64,000 nt of DNA. It comes from Acridotheres tristis (taxonomy: Eukaryota > Chordata > Aves > Passeriformes > Sturnidae). This document shows positions 1 through 13,800 of this stretch, one piece after another (position 1 is the stretch's first letter; every line of letters begins with the position of its first letter). Location of the stretch: the NCBI GenBank assembly GCA_037013685.1, contig CM072886.1:1984001-2048000 (forward strand), written 5' to 3'. The position numbers and the translations under genes are program-made. The notes beneath the pieces are model-generated. The model had not been told where the DNA came from. It saw only the letters and a list, made by a program, of their open reading frames with translations, and did not search any database.

Positions 1-456
1 TTAAACTTCATTTTAAATAAGCTTACATAAACCCTAGCACACACACTTTAATACCAGATAATTGCTTTGGGTTCCTTACACTCATTTTAAGATATATCTT
101 TACACTCATTTTAAGATATAGAATTACATCACTATCAAGAGCTACTTCTCCCTAAGAAATAAATCAGCCAACACCAGCAAATTTTGCATATTTTAGGATC
201 TGTGTAAAGAGATTTAAGGTTTTAATTAGCCCAGTCTGCAGGGCTTTGACCTCTACAACTACAGGATCCTTAAATCACACTTAAATACAAGTTTAAAAAC
301 ACCTCAGTATATAAAAAAGAATAATCAGAAACATTTGCAATTATTCACTAATAATTACACGTAATATATTTAAGTTGTCCTTTTAAGATTTATCTCTCAT
401 AATTTGATAGAAGCTCGTATTTAGTATCAAGCCATCAAGAATTTTGGGGACCTGAC

Positions 457-644
457 TTCTATCCATCACACAGTTTGCAACTGCTGAAAGAACATACAAC
501 TAAAACAAAGTTGTTTTAGTTATATGTTCTTTCTTAGTGGATTTGATTGATTCTATCCATCACACAGTTTGCAACTGCTGAAAGAACATACAACTAAAAC
601 AAAGTTGTTTTAGTTATATGTTCTTTCTTAGTGGATTTGATTGT
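457..644. repeat. Two tandem 94-bp units, each with a near-perfect palindrome
   Basis: The unit beginning TTCTATCCATCACACAG at 457 is repeated at 551 with almost no difference. Each unit contains GAAAGAACATACAACTAAAA pairing with TTTTAGTTATATGTTCTTTC, a stem of about 21 bp with one mismatch and a very short loop. The near identity of the units points to a recent duplication. Confidence 0.9.
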
Positions 645-694
645 TTTACTCCAAAGAAACCATGTAATCCACTTTGAGGAAAAGGAAATCACTG

Positions 695-935
695 ACTCCT
701 TAAGGTTGGAAAAGACCTTTGAGATCACTCAGCACTAAACCACATCCTCAGGTGTCACATCCACATGTTTTCTGAACACTTCCAGCGATGGTGATTCCTG
801 GGCAGCTTGTTCCAACGTTTTCTGTGAAAAAAAAATTCCTAATATCCAATCCAAATCTCCTCTGGCACAACTTGAGGCCGCTCCCTCTCATCCTGGTACT
901 GAACGTGCTACATCCACACAATCCATCAGGGCTTG
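695..935 (-). mobile_element. CR1 LINE 3' fragment
   Basis: The plus strand reads the complement of a CR1 3' end: AAGGTTGGAAAAGACCTTTG, then the stretch around CTTCCAGCGATGGTGATTCC, CTTGTTCCAACG and CTTGAGGCCGCTCCCTCTCA. The sense strand is therefore minus. It is truncated on both sides. Confidence 0.85.
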
Positions 936-978
936 CCAAAGGCCAGGACACTTCCAAGCTGTGGAAGGTTTCTCTTAC

Positions 979-1124
979 TTGTCTCCTTTGCTCCATTTCT
1001 CCCCGCTGGGTGCTCGGTACGTGCGCAGCCTCTGCATCTCCTCCTTCCAGTGGGGAGGGGTCTCGCTGCTCTCCTCATCGTCGGACTCGGAGCAGGAGCG
1101 CGAGCGCGGCGGGGTGTGATAGCG
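979..1124 (-). CDS. NKTR: NKTR coding exon 11 (last exon in window)
   Basis: 146 nt encoding [20 protein letters not shown] then [14 protein letters not shown] and [16 protein letters not shown]-x-EMQR with SGE-x-W-x-KGDK is shared with PPIG and marks the entry to the RS-rich tail. Acceptor gtcccag, donor GACAA/gtaaga, ending in phase 2. The next exon is not found in positions 1-978, so it must lie to the left. Confidence 0.94.
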
Positions 1125-1859
1125 CTGGGACAGCAAACACACACAGCTGCACAAGGGCTTTCCACACAACCACGGCTGCTTTTCACACTCACAGCATTCT
1201 GCAGAGCCTCACAGAGGCCAGCAGCTCAGCCAGCTTTTTGAAACATGAAAGGAAGAATCGAGGAAGAGGCCACGGATTCCCTTTTGGAATAACACAATTA
1301 CGGCAGATAACCACCCTCGTTTTTTAAGCACAGATGTTTCACTTTAGTCAAGGCACTTCACGGTTTGTAGGAGTAAAGACAAAACTCCATTTCAAAAGTT
1401 ACTGCCGTTCAACTCTTCAGAAATGGGACTCCAGATTAAGTCACTTTAAAGCAATTAAAAAAATAGAAAACTGAACGCAAAAACTCACAAAAAAACCCCC
1501 AAACTCTTTCACAAAAAAGAGCAATGAATCTTCACATTTAAAAAAATTATGCTTAGGCAGAACATTTAAGTAGGCAACAAGAGCTACTTGTGTAGCAGAG
1601 AAAGAAGAACTCTGCTACTGCTAACTCATTATTTTCCATTATGCAGTGGGATACACACTTAGGTAAATTCTGTGAGGAAATCAGATGTTCCTTGACTCAA
1701 TAAAAGCACATCTGGATTTGATTCAATTATTTCGAGTCACTCATAAAAGCAGTAAAAATGGGAGGGAAAAAAAGCGTTGTCCCCCAGAATAAAATCACAA
1801 AGATGCATGTACTTATTTATCCAGGTAATTACAGAAGTAATTAAGACATCCTTCTTGCA

Positions 1860-1890
<31 letters not shown>

Positions 1891-4800
1891 AAGATAACCT
1901 GAGCCTCCCTATTGTTTCAGCATAAGCAATGGCTACTTAAAAAACAGCTTTTACAGAAGAATGGCCTAAAAGATTGCAAGGTGTCATGGACCTTCCTAAT
2001 TCTCACATTCTATACTCTGGAGCCTCGTGGAACCTACATAAAAATATTTTGAAAAAAAATCAATGAACTTCACCTGGACAGCAACTGTGCTAATAAAGAC
2101 TATTAGAGATGGAAGAAAAATGTGTTTCTCCAACTGCCAGCCCTACAGGACATCTTTTTTCATTCTTAATTTTGCTGAGAGGGTGCCAAAATGATGAAAG
2201 AAAAGACAGAAGCCCCAATATCTGGCAGAAGCCAATTCCACTCAGCTTTAAGTTCTCTTTCCCTAAGTCTTTATTTCCATAAGTATTTCCAAACATTCCA
2301 TTTAGGCATTTTTTTTCTCCAAACAATCTTTAAGTAAAAAGACACTGACAGAAAGGATGGAAAAGAAGTGTTATAAAATCAACTACCTGACAAGATTTCA
2401 ATGCTTTCTAAACTGGATCCTACAACATGTAAATAAAATGTCATACAAATCCCTGCAGGGAAATTCAAAGGTCAGAGTCAGGGAAGATACTTTGGGTGAG
2501 AGGAAATAAAGAAATAAATAAAACTGTCACATACTATTGTGCCTCTTCCTTTAATTTTTCGTCCAGATTTAGAGACTGATGGTTTCTGGTCAGTCAGAAC
2601 TGGTGCAGCATCAAGAAGCTTCCTACATAAATTAATAAAAGTATGAAGTTACACAGCAAAAAAAACCAAACAAAACAATTAACTTACAATCAGTTTAAGT
2701 TAAAAATGACAAATATTCATCATCGCATTCATTTATTTTCAGAGAGAATTCAGAGTTTTTTTCAAGAAACAAAGCAAGAGAGTTCTGCAACAAAAGACAA
2801 ATCAACATGTATTTGTTTTCAACCAAATGTGCAGTCTGGTCTCTTGACACAGAAATTAATGCTAACAATGAACTTGCAAAACACTGTCACAAGAGGTTAA
2901 CTTTTGTTTGGGGCACAAATCCTGAAGACAACATGGGCAGAAGAGCTTCAGGATCTCAGTTCAGGATAGTTCACAGGTTCTAAAGCTTTGCTTCTTTCAG
3001 CTTGTGTAACATCCCCAAAAGTAGTTAGCAAATCTTTGAGAATGACAGTGATGATCCAAGAAAAGACTTACAGGAATCTGTACCATTAAGGGAAATTAAA
3101 AAACCCAACACCAAACAAACCCAACACTGATTTTAGAGGTATCTGGGACTGTAATGGATTAGATCTGTTACAAAAGCAAGGAAATTTGACAGTGGAGGTA
3201 CAAAACACATTGAAAGTATCTTGTGAACTTGTCACTTCCTTTGCAGCAAAAGAACAGGATTTTCTCTTGTTCTCAAACACTGATAAGTCATGAAATTCCA
3301 GGTGATTGATTCTGAACCAAAGTTTCTTCATCATCTAAGCAAGATGAAAAATCACCTCTCCCAATCCCAAGTTTTCCTTGCAATCAAGTATTGCCTGTGG
3401 TTTGCATTGCATGATTACCTCTGAAATTATTCATTAATTATTTTTAATTGAGTTTAGCATCCTTAAAGATCAATGAAATCATCTCAACATATCACTGAAA
3501 ACCCCTGGGCACAGGTCACAAGGAACATCACAAAGGAAACTGTAAAAAGGACAATTAAATGACCTCATGCAGCAATTCTGACACTGCAGTCCAGGCAGAG
3601 AATGTTAACAGGAATATTTCATGCACAGTTTTCAGCAAGTCAGAATAAAAAAGCTCGGAATTCCTTACGGTTCAGGCTCTACATTGACAACAGGCACATC
3701 TCTTCTGAGCAAAAATCTATTTTCAGGCACTGGGGGGATTTCTTCAGGACGTACCACGGGCTTGTCCCGCTTTGTGCTATGGTCGACTTTGTCTGTGACA
3801 TCATTCTTGTCAGAAAGGCTGCTAAGGGAAAGAGCAGGGTGAGAAATCACAATTAGCTGGAAAAATCCCTTTTCCAACTGGATTCCAAAACCAGATGTAG
3901 CAAACTTAAAGCTGGCTTAAAAACCAAAATGTGTTCCACGATCCATTTTAGGCTAAAAGGAGGATGGGCCACTATTACTGGAGAGAAAGTTCAGTTCTTG
4001 CTTTACAGCAAATAATTCTGCTTTTCATTTACATCTTGTTGTGAAATATTTTTAAAATATAATCAAATATACATATAAAGTTCTGCAATTTGCCTCAAGT
4101 CTCACTTTTACACTGGTGTGCTGAGCCCTGAATAGTTTCACATGCTGGGATTTAGTTATTTCAACATCACTCTTGCTTCTATCTACAAAGATCTTCAATT
4201 GAGGAAATTGAGGAAAACCTCAACAACAAGCTCAGTTTTAGGGTTTTTTGTTTGTTTATAAAATCATGCACCAAACCCCAAACTCAAAAGCATTTTCCTA
4301 TTTACTGCTTGAGCACTTCATGAAAACAAAGCAGAATTCCCCAGATTTCTCTGCAATTGTTAAATTTAAGAGACCAGTCACCGTCTTTGGCTTGAGGTTC
4401 GCTTGCACCTTGGATCCTCCTTCTTCCTCTCCTCCTTCCTTCGTTTCCTGGACTGTTTGGTTTTAGCTCTTCTTTTCCTCTTTCTCCTTCTGCTCCTTTC
4501 ATTCTCAGCCTCGCTCTCAGATGAGGATTCTGAAGAGCTGGATGCACTGGAGGAGGACTCTGAGGCTTCTGAGTCAGAGCAAACCTTCTTCTTCTTCTCC
4601 AAAGCTTGAACAGATATTTTCAATTTACACTGTGCACGTGGTGTGTGCACGTAAAAGCACAAAGCACACAATTTTATAGATGTATAAATACACAAATGGG
4701 CCATTTTACAGAAGCTCTGTGAACTTTTTCCCAATATTAAAGAATCATAATAAAAATTCATCTGATTGTGCCCAGTCTAAGTCCATATTGTATCCATATG

Positions 4801-7800
4801 ATACAAGTATTTTCCAGCAAAGACAGAATACACAGATAAGCAAAGATCACTTGCAGTAAAAAAATTAGGTGCTTTTGGAAATAATGCACAGGTTGCAAAT
4901 GAAAGATTAAGAACAAATTAGTTACTGGCTCAGTTGTGTGTTTTTTATTTTTAAAACTTTGTCATTTTCTCTTTTTTCCATTCTCACACTTTTACACTAT
5001 AGCTCCTCTTGACTTTCTCTAAAGAACATAAATAACCACCTTATCCTTATGGAAAATCAGAAATTAGGTAGAAAATGCAAACTTTTAACACTCCATTGAT
5101 TCACAGAGATTGTCCAGACATATATTTAAGATCATTTATTCTCCATGAATCTTCATGAAAAGGAAAATAAGCTTGACCTCACATATTGCAAATATTAACA
5201 GAATCTTAAGCTAAATCTTTGGAAAGTGCACAAAATCCAACTTTAAGAAAAGTGCATTTGTGTCTCCCCCTTTCAAACACAGAAAAATAACTTTTCATTC
5301 CTTTTTGAGTTTGTCATGTCAACCTCTAACACGAACAGGGGACAAATGTTGAGGGCAGAAAATTTGGTTTTTTTGCTGTGCTTTCCTCTGCTCCACCAAG
5401 ATTTACGTTTTACAGGCTTGCAAGAATGAATTAAGATTCCACAATTTACCACGAAGATTTTTTAGCTGCTGGTGGACTTTTTTGTGCTCTCTGAGAACAT
5501 GGACATGAATAATTTTGGGAATGCTGGCACTCACCATCTTTGGCTGAGCTGGTGACCAGCACCCCACAGTCAATGACTCGCACGTCTGCGTAGGGCCTGC
5601 TGGCAGTATCGGTTTTGAGATTTTCTATCTGTTCTATGACTTCAAACCCAGAAATGACCAGTCCAAAAACAACGTGAACACTGCAGAGAGGAATTATTCA
5701 CAAAGCACAAAACATCTATGAATCACTGTAATGATTGTCCAATTAATTCCACATTTAAAAATGTCGGTCTGAGGTAGAAACATTGAGCTCTTAATGCATT
5801 AAATAAGATTTTTTTAAATGATTTTAAGTTTAACATTGACAATAATGCTAAGATTCTATGCAATGTGAAACAAAGATCCAGTCTGACATCAAGTATTTCC
5901 CTCAAATTGAAGCAGACTCCTCTCCTCTACAAGGGCAGGGTAAACAGATTAGAATTCCTAACCCACCCTTCTATTTTTGCAGTTTTGTGCAATAGAGATC
6001 AAAAGCCCATCTATAAACATGACAAAAATCCTCCCCAGAGAAGAAGAATTTATAGATCTCTACAAACCCAGGATACAATTCCCCCCAGCACTGTAGGAAC
6101 AGTTAAAATGAAGGAATCCTCGGTTTTGTTCTGTGGTACCACATTTGTCTTTCTGTCTTCCATTTGCCCCATAAATTGTAGGCATTAAAACATGCCCCAA
6201 AAGAGATGACTGCTCAAATATATTAAACTTGGCAATTCAACTCCCAGATTTATGGGCTGAGGGCAGCAACAAGTTTTAAAGAAATAATCTTAGGATTTAA
6301 GACAATTCAAGCTTTTGACCAGCTTTAGGAAATAAGTTGCAACTTGAAATTTTTATAGAACTGAAACTTTTGTTTTCCATCCTGTCCCACTGTATAATCT
6401 TCCACAGAATCAAGCATTTGTTTCCCCATTGTTGTCTACTTTCAATATAACCTTCAAACTTCAGCAATCATTTGAGAAATTGGAAAGGATTCTCACCCAT
6501 CAAGATGAGGAGCAGGTTTTGTTGTTCTGTTGGACAAACAGCAAGATGGGAAGATGGTAAAATAAAATAAAATCAGGGATTCAGATGAAGTAAAAGAGGA
6601 GAATGACACAGAAAAAAAAAAAAAAAGAGGTGAAGGTAAGACAAAAATAGTGAAAAAATGCAGTTAAATACATGAAATTAACAAATTAAAATTACAGATT
6701 ATACATACAGGCTTTCTTAAACTTCTACATGGTATTTGTTTGAAGCTTAGCTAAGTGTGCATACTGAAAGCTGTACCAAGTATCATTTCATGCATGCAGC
6801 AAACAATTTCCAAGTGTCTTTAAATACAAATTTAATGTAACTTCATGATTTTTATTCACAGAGAAGATACAATTTGGTGGTAAATATTAGGTGACCAGTG
6901 GGATTTAAATGTTTCTGAGCTTGTTAGCTTCTTAGATTGCAAGGTCACTTTAAAGACAGTTTATTTAAAAAAAAAAGAAGAGTTATGATATGTGAGAGAT
7001 TCTCTGCTCTCCCTCAGCTCCCACCACTTCTTTCTCACTCACCATTTACCTGCTTGGCCTCCTGACTCGGAGTACAAAGCAAAATTTCTGTCTTAAATCA
7101 TCAAACACTTCAGCTCAAAAATTCACAGGCTTCCCAAAATCAACAGCAGACATTCTGTGCCACCTACACTTCACTGATAAATGCAGATTTCCTCCCTATT
7201 TTTCAGCTTCTCACACTGAGCCTGAATGGAAAATGCAACTGCTTTTTGTACATATCTTTTGGATTCTAATGCTATGAATTCTTTTCCAAAACCAAACTAA
7301 AGTTACTTCTCCAAGTGAGCCTGAATTCCTGCTGCACAGGGGATCCTGCTATGCAGCAATACTGAATAAAGAACATCAGAACCTGCTCAAGTATTGGGGG
7401 AGAAATAAAATAGAAATCACTTCTGAAGTTACTTTATTAATACATGAAAACATTCTACCTCTCTCCTCCCAAGTACTATTGTGCTTGTAAAGCCTTCTTC
7501 CCCTCTCTCAAAAGAAATAATCAATCACAGGTGATTTTTCTAAATTTACAATAATACAGATTTGATACAAATGAGTCAGTTTTTCACTGCTAGAATAAAT
7601 TATTACTTCTTAAACATTTCTCTTCCCTCGAGTTTTGAGCTATTAGGTCACAGAACACTGCAGTGCTGAACACATCCCAAAAGGTGGAACTGTGAATCAA
7701 CAGTGTTTACACTCCTGATTTTGTTGTTTTTTTTTTTTTTTTTTAAAGCTCCAAATGTCAACCAGCCCATCCATTTCTGTAATACTGAATAATACAGAAA

Positions 7801-10800
7801 ACTTCTTTGGGTTAACACAGGGGAATAAATGCTATTAACACAACATTAAATTTCTCAATAGCAGTGGGTGTTCTTTGATTTTTTTTCTTGCTAACACAGC
7901 ACATTGCTACAAAGGGAAAAATCCTTATGGCTTTTGAAGCTCTTGAAGCAAGAGTTAACTGCATTAACAACCTGCTGTTAAGTAAACAGTTTAAGTGGGT
8001 TTAATTATGAAGCTGATTTAAAGGGGTGGAAAAAAAAAAAATAGAAGTGGGTTACTTCAATGAAACCAATAGTAGTGAAGACTTAGTGTTTAAAATTAGC
8101 TGGAAACAGCAATAGGCTCAAACCCAGGGCTGGGGAGGCTGCAGGTGCTCCTGCCATGCTGCAGCAGCATTGGAGACTAATTAAGCAAATTACCTAAGCA
8201 GGAGCTGCCTTTAGACTGGTCCTTGCTGAGCACAGAAAGGGGTGCCTGGTGCATTAAAAGCCGTGCAGAGCCTTCCCCACCCCCCTGGCAATTTGAGAGA
8301 GTTAATGGACAGGGTTTCTCTCCTTGCTCACCAAAGGAGGACACGAGGAGAAGCTTTGGCCCAAAGGGAAATCTTGCAGATGCACCACAAGGATTTGGGT
8401 GACAGAACAACTTCCCATGAGAAGCAGAGCCCCAAATCCTTGTGGTGCATCTGAAAGCTTCCTCACCTCAGTGTTAGAGCTGTAATCTGATATTTATTCT
8501 GCAAAGGTGCACTTTAAGAAAGCATTTCAAGGTTTTCTGCATCAATCCTTGAATATTTGCTTGGCTTCAGAACTTAACCAGGAGCAAACCTACCTCCTGT
8601 CTTGGCACTATGGAAACCTAAAGTCATGATGAGTTCATCCCCCAAAATAATATTTTGTTAGAATATTACTATATAGAGCTCTCCTCAATGAAACCATTCA
8701 AAATCTGCCTTTTTATAGATACTCTTATGCAAGTTATTTACAGAAGGACAAATACCTTGCTTCACTCGAGTTTAAATTGGTTTAAGACACTGATGAAGAC
8801 AAAATCATCTTTTTGATAAAAGCACGTTCTTACCCACCCCCCCAAAAGAACCTCAGGCCTAACAAAGGGTTCAATGCACATAACAATATGATCAGAAAAA
8901 CAAGAAAGATAAAAACAGAAAGAAAAGGAAAGGACACAGCCTTAGAGGAATGAGACATTACCTTTGGAGCGCACGATGTAACACTGTTTCTGTAAATTTT
9001 ACACAAAAATGGCAGAAATAAATTGTAATACATTTTCAGACAAAACTGAGTCTATGTTTTATTAAATACAAGTTTTAAATTAATGTTAATCAAGTTGTAT
9101 GCAGAAAAAAAGGATGCCTAAAAGAGGGCTCTAAATTTTCTTTAGAACACAAGGTATACTTTGCAAACTAAAGTTCTCCTTAAAAGCAGAAAGAAAACCC
9201 AAGACAAAATCTGCTTGGCAAAACTACTGCAAAAAACAAACAGTTAGAAAGAGAATGCCCCCACTCCCCTCTAAGTCTCACTCCAGCAAAAAAAATGCCC
9301 AACTTGAAGCAGATGAATATTTCTGGGGGTTTATTCACATGCTTGCAGTTCCACAGGGGTTCAAAGGTTCTGCTGAATCCATTCCTAAGCAGAAACTTCC
9401 AGGCTGGCACACAAACGTTTGGACTCACAAAGGAAACATGCACAGCCAGGAAGTTCACAGCTTCAAACATTTCATAATTAGCTGACATCCTCCTCCTACT
9501 ATGAAGCTTTTCTACAGCTAAGAAAAATCAGTGTTTTTTTCTAAAATATGTGCACTGATTGCTTCTGTTCAGAATTTTAGAACAAAAACCACACTGCAGG
9601 TGCAAAAAAAGCCCAAACAGCTGCAGCAGCTGATACTGGGTTTGTCCTCTGGTGCAATTCTGAGCAGCAGCAATGTTTGAAAACTGCATTATCAGCTGAG
9701 CTTATCCACAGCCCCCTCCCCCCTCCAATAAACTATCAGTGATTCATTATCTCCGCATAGTCAAGCATTGAAATGATATTTTTGTTACTGGTTACACACA
9801 AAAGTATCCTGGGAATGTTTTCATTTTTCCATAAACTTTTGATCAAGCTTGTGTGAGAAATGCACATGTACCAATAATGCTCAAAGATAATGCAACATCA
9901 GCCCCTTCTATATGACATTTTTTCATTTTTGTATCAATCAACTGTTCAATAATTAGCTCAAAAAATAGTAAAAAAATATAATTATTAACTGTTGATTAGA
10001 AAAATACCTGAGACACCAAAAAGATACGAACTACTTTTGATGAGCTGGTAACATTCAGAAATAATTTGTAAAATCAAAACAAGAGCCCTCCCAAATTATT
10101 TTATCCTTCATTTAGCAGATCAAAGTGGTTCCTGTTTCAATTTATAAACTGGGCATGGTACCACATATTAAAACATTTTTAAAATAAAAAATCCTATTTA
10201 GTTCTGAGCAACAAAGCAGAGTTTGAGAGACACATTAAACCAACAATATCCTCAATAAGAAAAAAAAAAAATCTGTCAGTAATAGGAAATCAGACTCAAG
10301 TTTTAAATAGCTGTGGAACAGAGAGGCAAGAACTCCAAGCATTTGAACTGATAAGGAACAGAATCCAGGACTCCTCTTTAGGTTGCACTAAAGGCTTATT
10401 CCTCAGCCAACTCCACAGCTCAACAAGGCAATTAAATAATTACTACACAAAAAATTCCCTCTTTTAGCAAAGAGGTTACTTTGTTTTGCTTCCTATTGTT
10501 GCTTTACTCTTCCTTCTGCACTTGTGGTTTGCTACAAACGTAGCTGGGCAGATTTGGTGTGAGAGGGAACAGAGCTGAGCCCGTGGGAGGATCAGGAGTC
10601 TCATTAATGTTATTTTATTCCTTCATTTTCACCAGAGCTGCATTATTCTGTAATGTCAACTTCCTCACTGGCAGGTGGGGAATGGCCACAGGAATGATGG
10701 AATGGCTCTAAAGAGACAAGATATTCCCAGATGAGCTGGACTGAGAAGGGAGCACACAGTTCCAGAACATCACCCAAAGGAATCCAGGAATATCCAGGAA

Positions 10801-13800
10801 CAGTCCTGGGTATCAGGGCTCTGTTTGAGCAGAGATGTGCTCCCCCAGTGACTACTGCTGATGTTGGCAGCAGCAATTCAAAGCAGCTACTGGATATCAG
10901 GAAAAAAAAAAAAAAAAAAAAAAGAGTGGTTCCTGTCACTCTCTGCCCCATCCTAGGGATTCTGTATCTCAGGACCCACATGGAAACGGGACAGTCACAG
11001 ATTAACATCCCCAGGTGGTTTTAGAACACTTGCAAGATCACTGAGGGTTCTACAGGATTAAAAAAAAAAAAATTAAAAAAATCAAAAAAAATCAGAGTGG
11101 GGCTCCCTGAAAACACAAAGAGCCAATTTCTAACTTGGTGCCTTACAACTCTCTTCAACACAAGCCTGCAATGAACTGCTACAAACCTTCGGGTAATGAA
11201 AACTGAAATTGCAGTATTTCACAAATCTAAAGGGATTCTCTCTGGATCCAAAATGCTGTGTTCCTCCAGAGCAGGAAATGGTTCTCAGGCACATGAGAAC
11301 AGACTTGGCCTATTTACAGCACATGTGCATGGAAGTCACAATCCTCCCTCAGCTACACATTCTCCTTCCCACCCAACTGTTGCTCCTAGTCAATTAAGGA
11401 AAAAAAAAAGGGGGGGAGGAAATTAGTCTACAAGCATTAAACCCAGCACTTGACACTCCACAGACACACTTGTGATTCTTTCCACCTCTGTGGAACTGTG
11501 CCACTCTCCACCAGGGCTTTGATCTCAGTCCATGTTTTTCCCTGAAGCTCCCTAACATCACTTCCACTGCCTTTTCCATGCCCAGTTCTCACTGCTGCCC
11601 ATAAATCCTAAAAGCTCTTCCATGCCAGAGAAACTCCTGACTAATCCAAGAAAGTTGATTATTTTTTAGGATGGGTCAGATGCCTGTTTACATTGAGTCT
11701 GGAGATTCTATTTCAAATAAAACTGACCACTTGAAATCAACTTTTAGGCATTGCAAAGTCTCGTGCCTGCTTTGCTGGTGCAGTATGCCAAAGACATTTG
11801 CTGCCTGAATACTTCCTGTAAAGACTCATTATTCCAAATAGAACTTTTCTCTGGAGAGTAGGGAATTCTGATGAATTAACAGAACTCCTATACTAAGGAT
11901 CCTTGCTATTATTTCAGCCCTACTTGGACAAACTATTAGAGAAAAGAAAATCACTTATTTGCACTCCTTATCTGCTACATTAGATGTGTACAAGATAGAG
12001 AGTTCTCATCCCTGAAAACAAATGCAGAGCTCTAAAGAAGCTCTGATGAACTCCCTCCCTTTCTATAAATTTAATCCATGAATTGAAATATATACAAATA
12101 TTTAAAAAAAATCTGAAGACTACCACTGAATATTGCCTTTCACACACTTTTAAGGTTAAACATTTGAAGAATATTTTTCCTAAAGACAAACTAGAGAAAC
12201 TAAGCATTACTGGGAGTATTAAAAAGACACACTTTAATTTCAGTTTAAAGTACAAAGGAAGAAAATATTTTATTAAAGAAAAGCTCTACAGATGCACTCT
12301 ATATTCCCTAAAGTAATCAGACAAATGCCACCCAGCAAGACTAACTGCTTTAATAAACTGCATTTTCAAGTGAAGGCAGAAACTGCCTAGACAAAACCTT
12401 TAGGAGCTGTTTCCCACTTGGAATTCTCTTTCCTGGCTCCAGGGCAGGCTGATGCCTTTGCAGACATTAGAGATACTCCAGAAATCTGCATGGGCAGGCA
12501 GGAAAGAGCTGCAGAGCACCCTCATCCTGAAGGCCACAGAGGACACCCCAGGAGCCTAAAGCAGCTCTGGATTCCTGCATGTAGCTCAGGTGAATCCAGC
12601 TCACGTGGAAGTTTTTATGTGTTTTATTCTGCCCCAATTCCCACTAAACTCACACAGTTCCTTACAGTGATTCTATGAGAAAAAAAACAGAATTTTTCAA
12701 GGAATCTGCATCTTTCAAAATACTTCTCTATTTGATGAAAGTGCTTTTAAATAATCTTCATGAATTGTCCTGCGTTAATTATAATTTAGTATCCAACACA
12801 ACCTTGGGTGGTTTTGGTGTGTGGGGAAAGACAAAGTGTTTAAATCTGACTGAACAAGCTAAGCCTACCAAGCATCAGGGAAAGAAGAGGACTTTGGAAT
12901 CAAATGCAGGAGAGAAAAGAAACTTTAGAGCCCTCAAATGACAGCTGCTTGACTGATGTGACATCATTAGGTTTTCACGTTTAATGTTCAGATAAGCTGA
13001 AAAATGGAAAATTAAGGCAAGAGAACCCAAAGGCAAGTCATCAAGTGAAAAATAATGAAGCAATGCCTTCAGAGAGCTTATTAAGTTGTATTTATATAAA
13101 CTGTTTTCCATATTAGTGTGCACACATATCCTTTCAGATTTATTGTAATGAAGCACAACATCTAAAATTTTCTTTGAAGGGAACACAAAACAAGCTTTTG
13201 AAACAATTTTACCTCTATGGAATGTCTGAACAGCAGTAATTATGAAAGACTTTCTTTTAGGTTCCTATGCATCTTCCATTTTTAGGACATTTTTTAGGAA
13301 AAGACCTAAAAATGTTTCTTATCTGAACTACATCATATCATACTGAAGATCTTTTTCAGGCAAAGAAAAAAAAACAAGATTCTTGAGGACAAATTACTCC
13401 TTTACTGAAGACAGGGAAGCGCCATTCATTCTTATCCCCCAAGAAAGATGGCAAAGAAAAAAAAAAAATACTTTTTCTAGTTAAGTAACTGCGCTAAAAA
13501 TTACTTTTGAAACCCCAGTGTTGTTTCACAAAGTATTTCTACACTAAAGTTATCAACCTGCTCTTTCCAAATACAAACTGTTAAACATTAACAAGAGGCA
13601 ATTTTGTAAAGGGAGTTAAGAGGAATAATCACATCAAAGTCTGCAAGTTTAAAAATATTGATACTCAACCTAAAATACACCTGCTTTGACCAGGAAACCC
13701 TCAATTATCAGAGCTGAGTGTTTTACTTAAGAGTAAAGGTAATTATGTTCTCTATAATTTCTATAATTTAACAGAATGTGGTTACTAGAATGGCATGTTT

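Larger units (their letters stand above)
1..978 (-). other. NKTR intron (partial) left of coding exon 11
   Basis: AT-rich sequence with no further NKTR exon recognised. It contains a short tandem repeat (period 24, about 76-120), the 457-644 palindromic tandem pair and a CR1 fragment. Confidence 0.6.
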
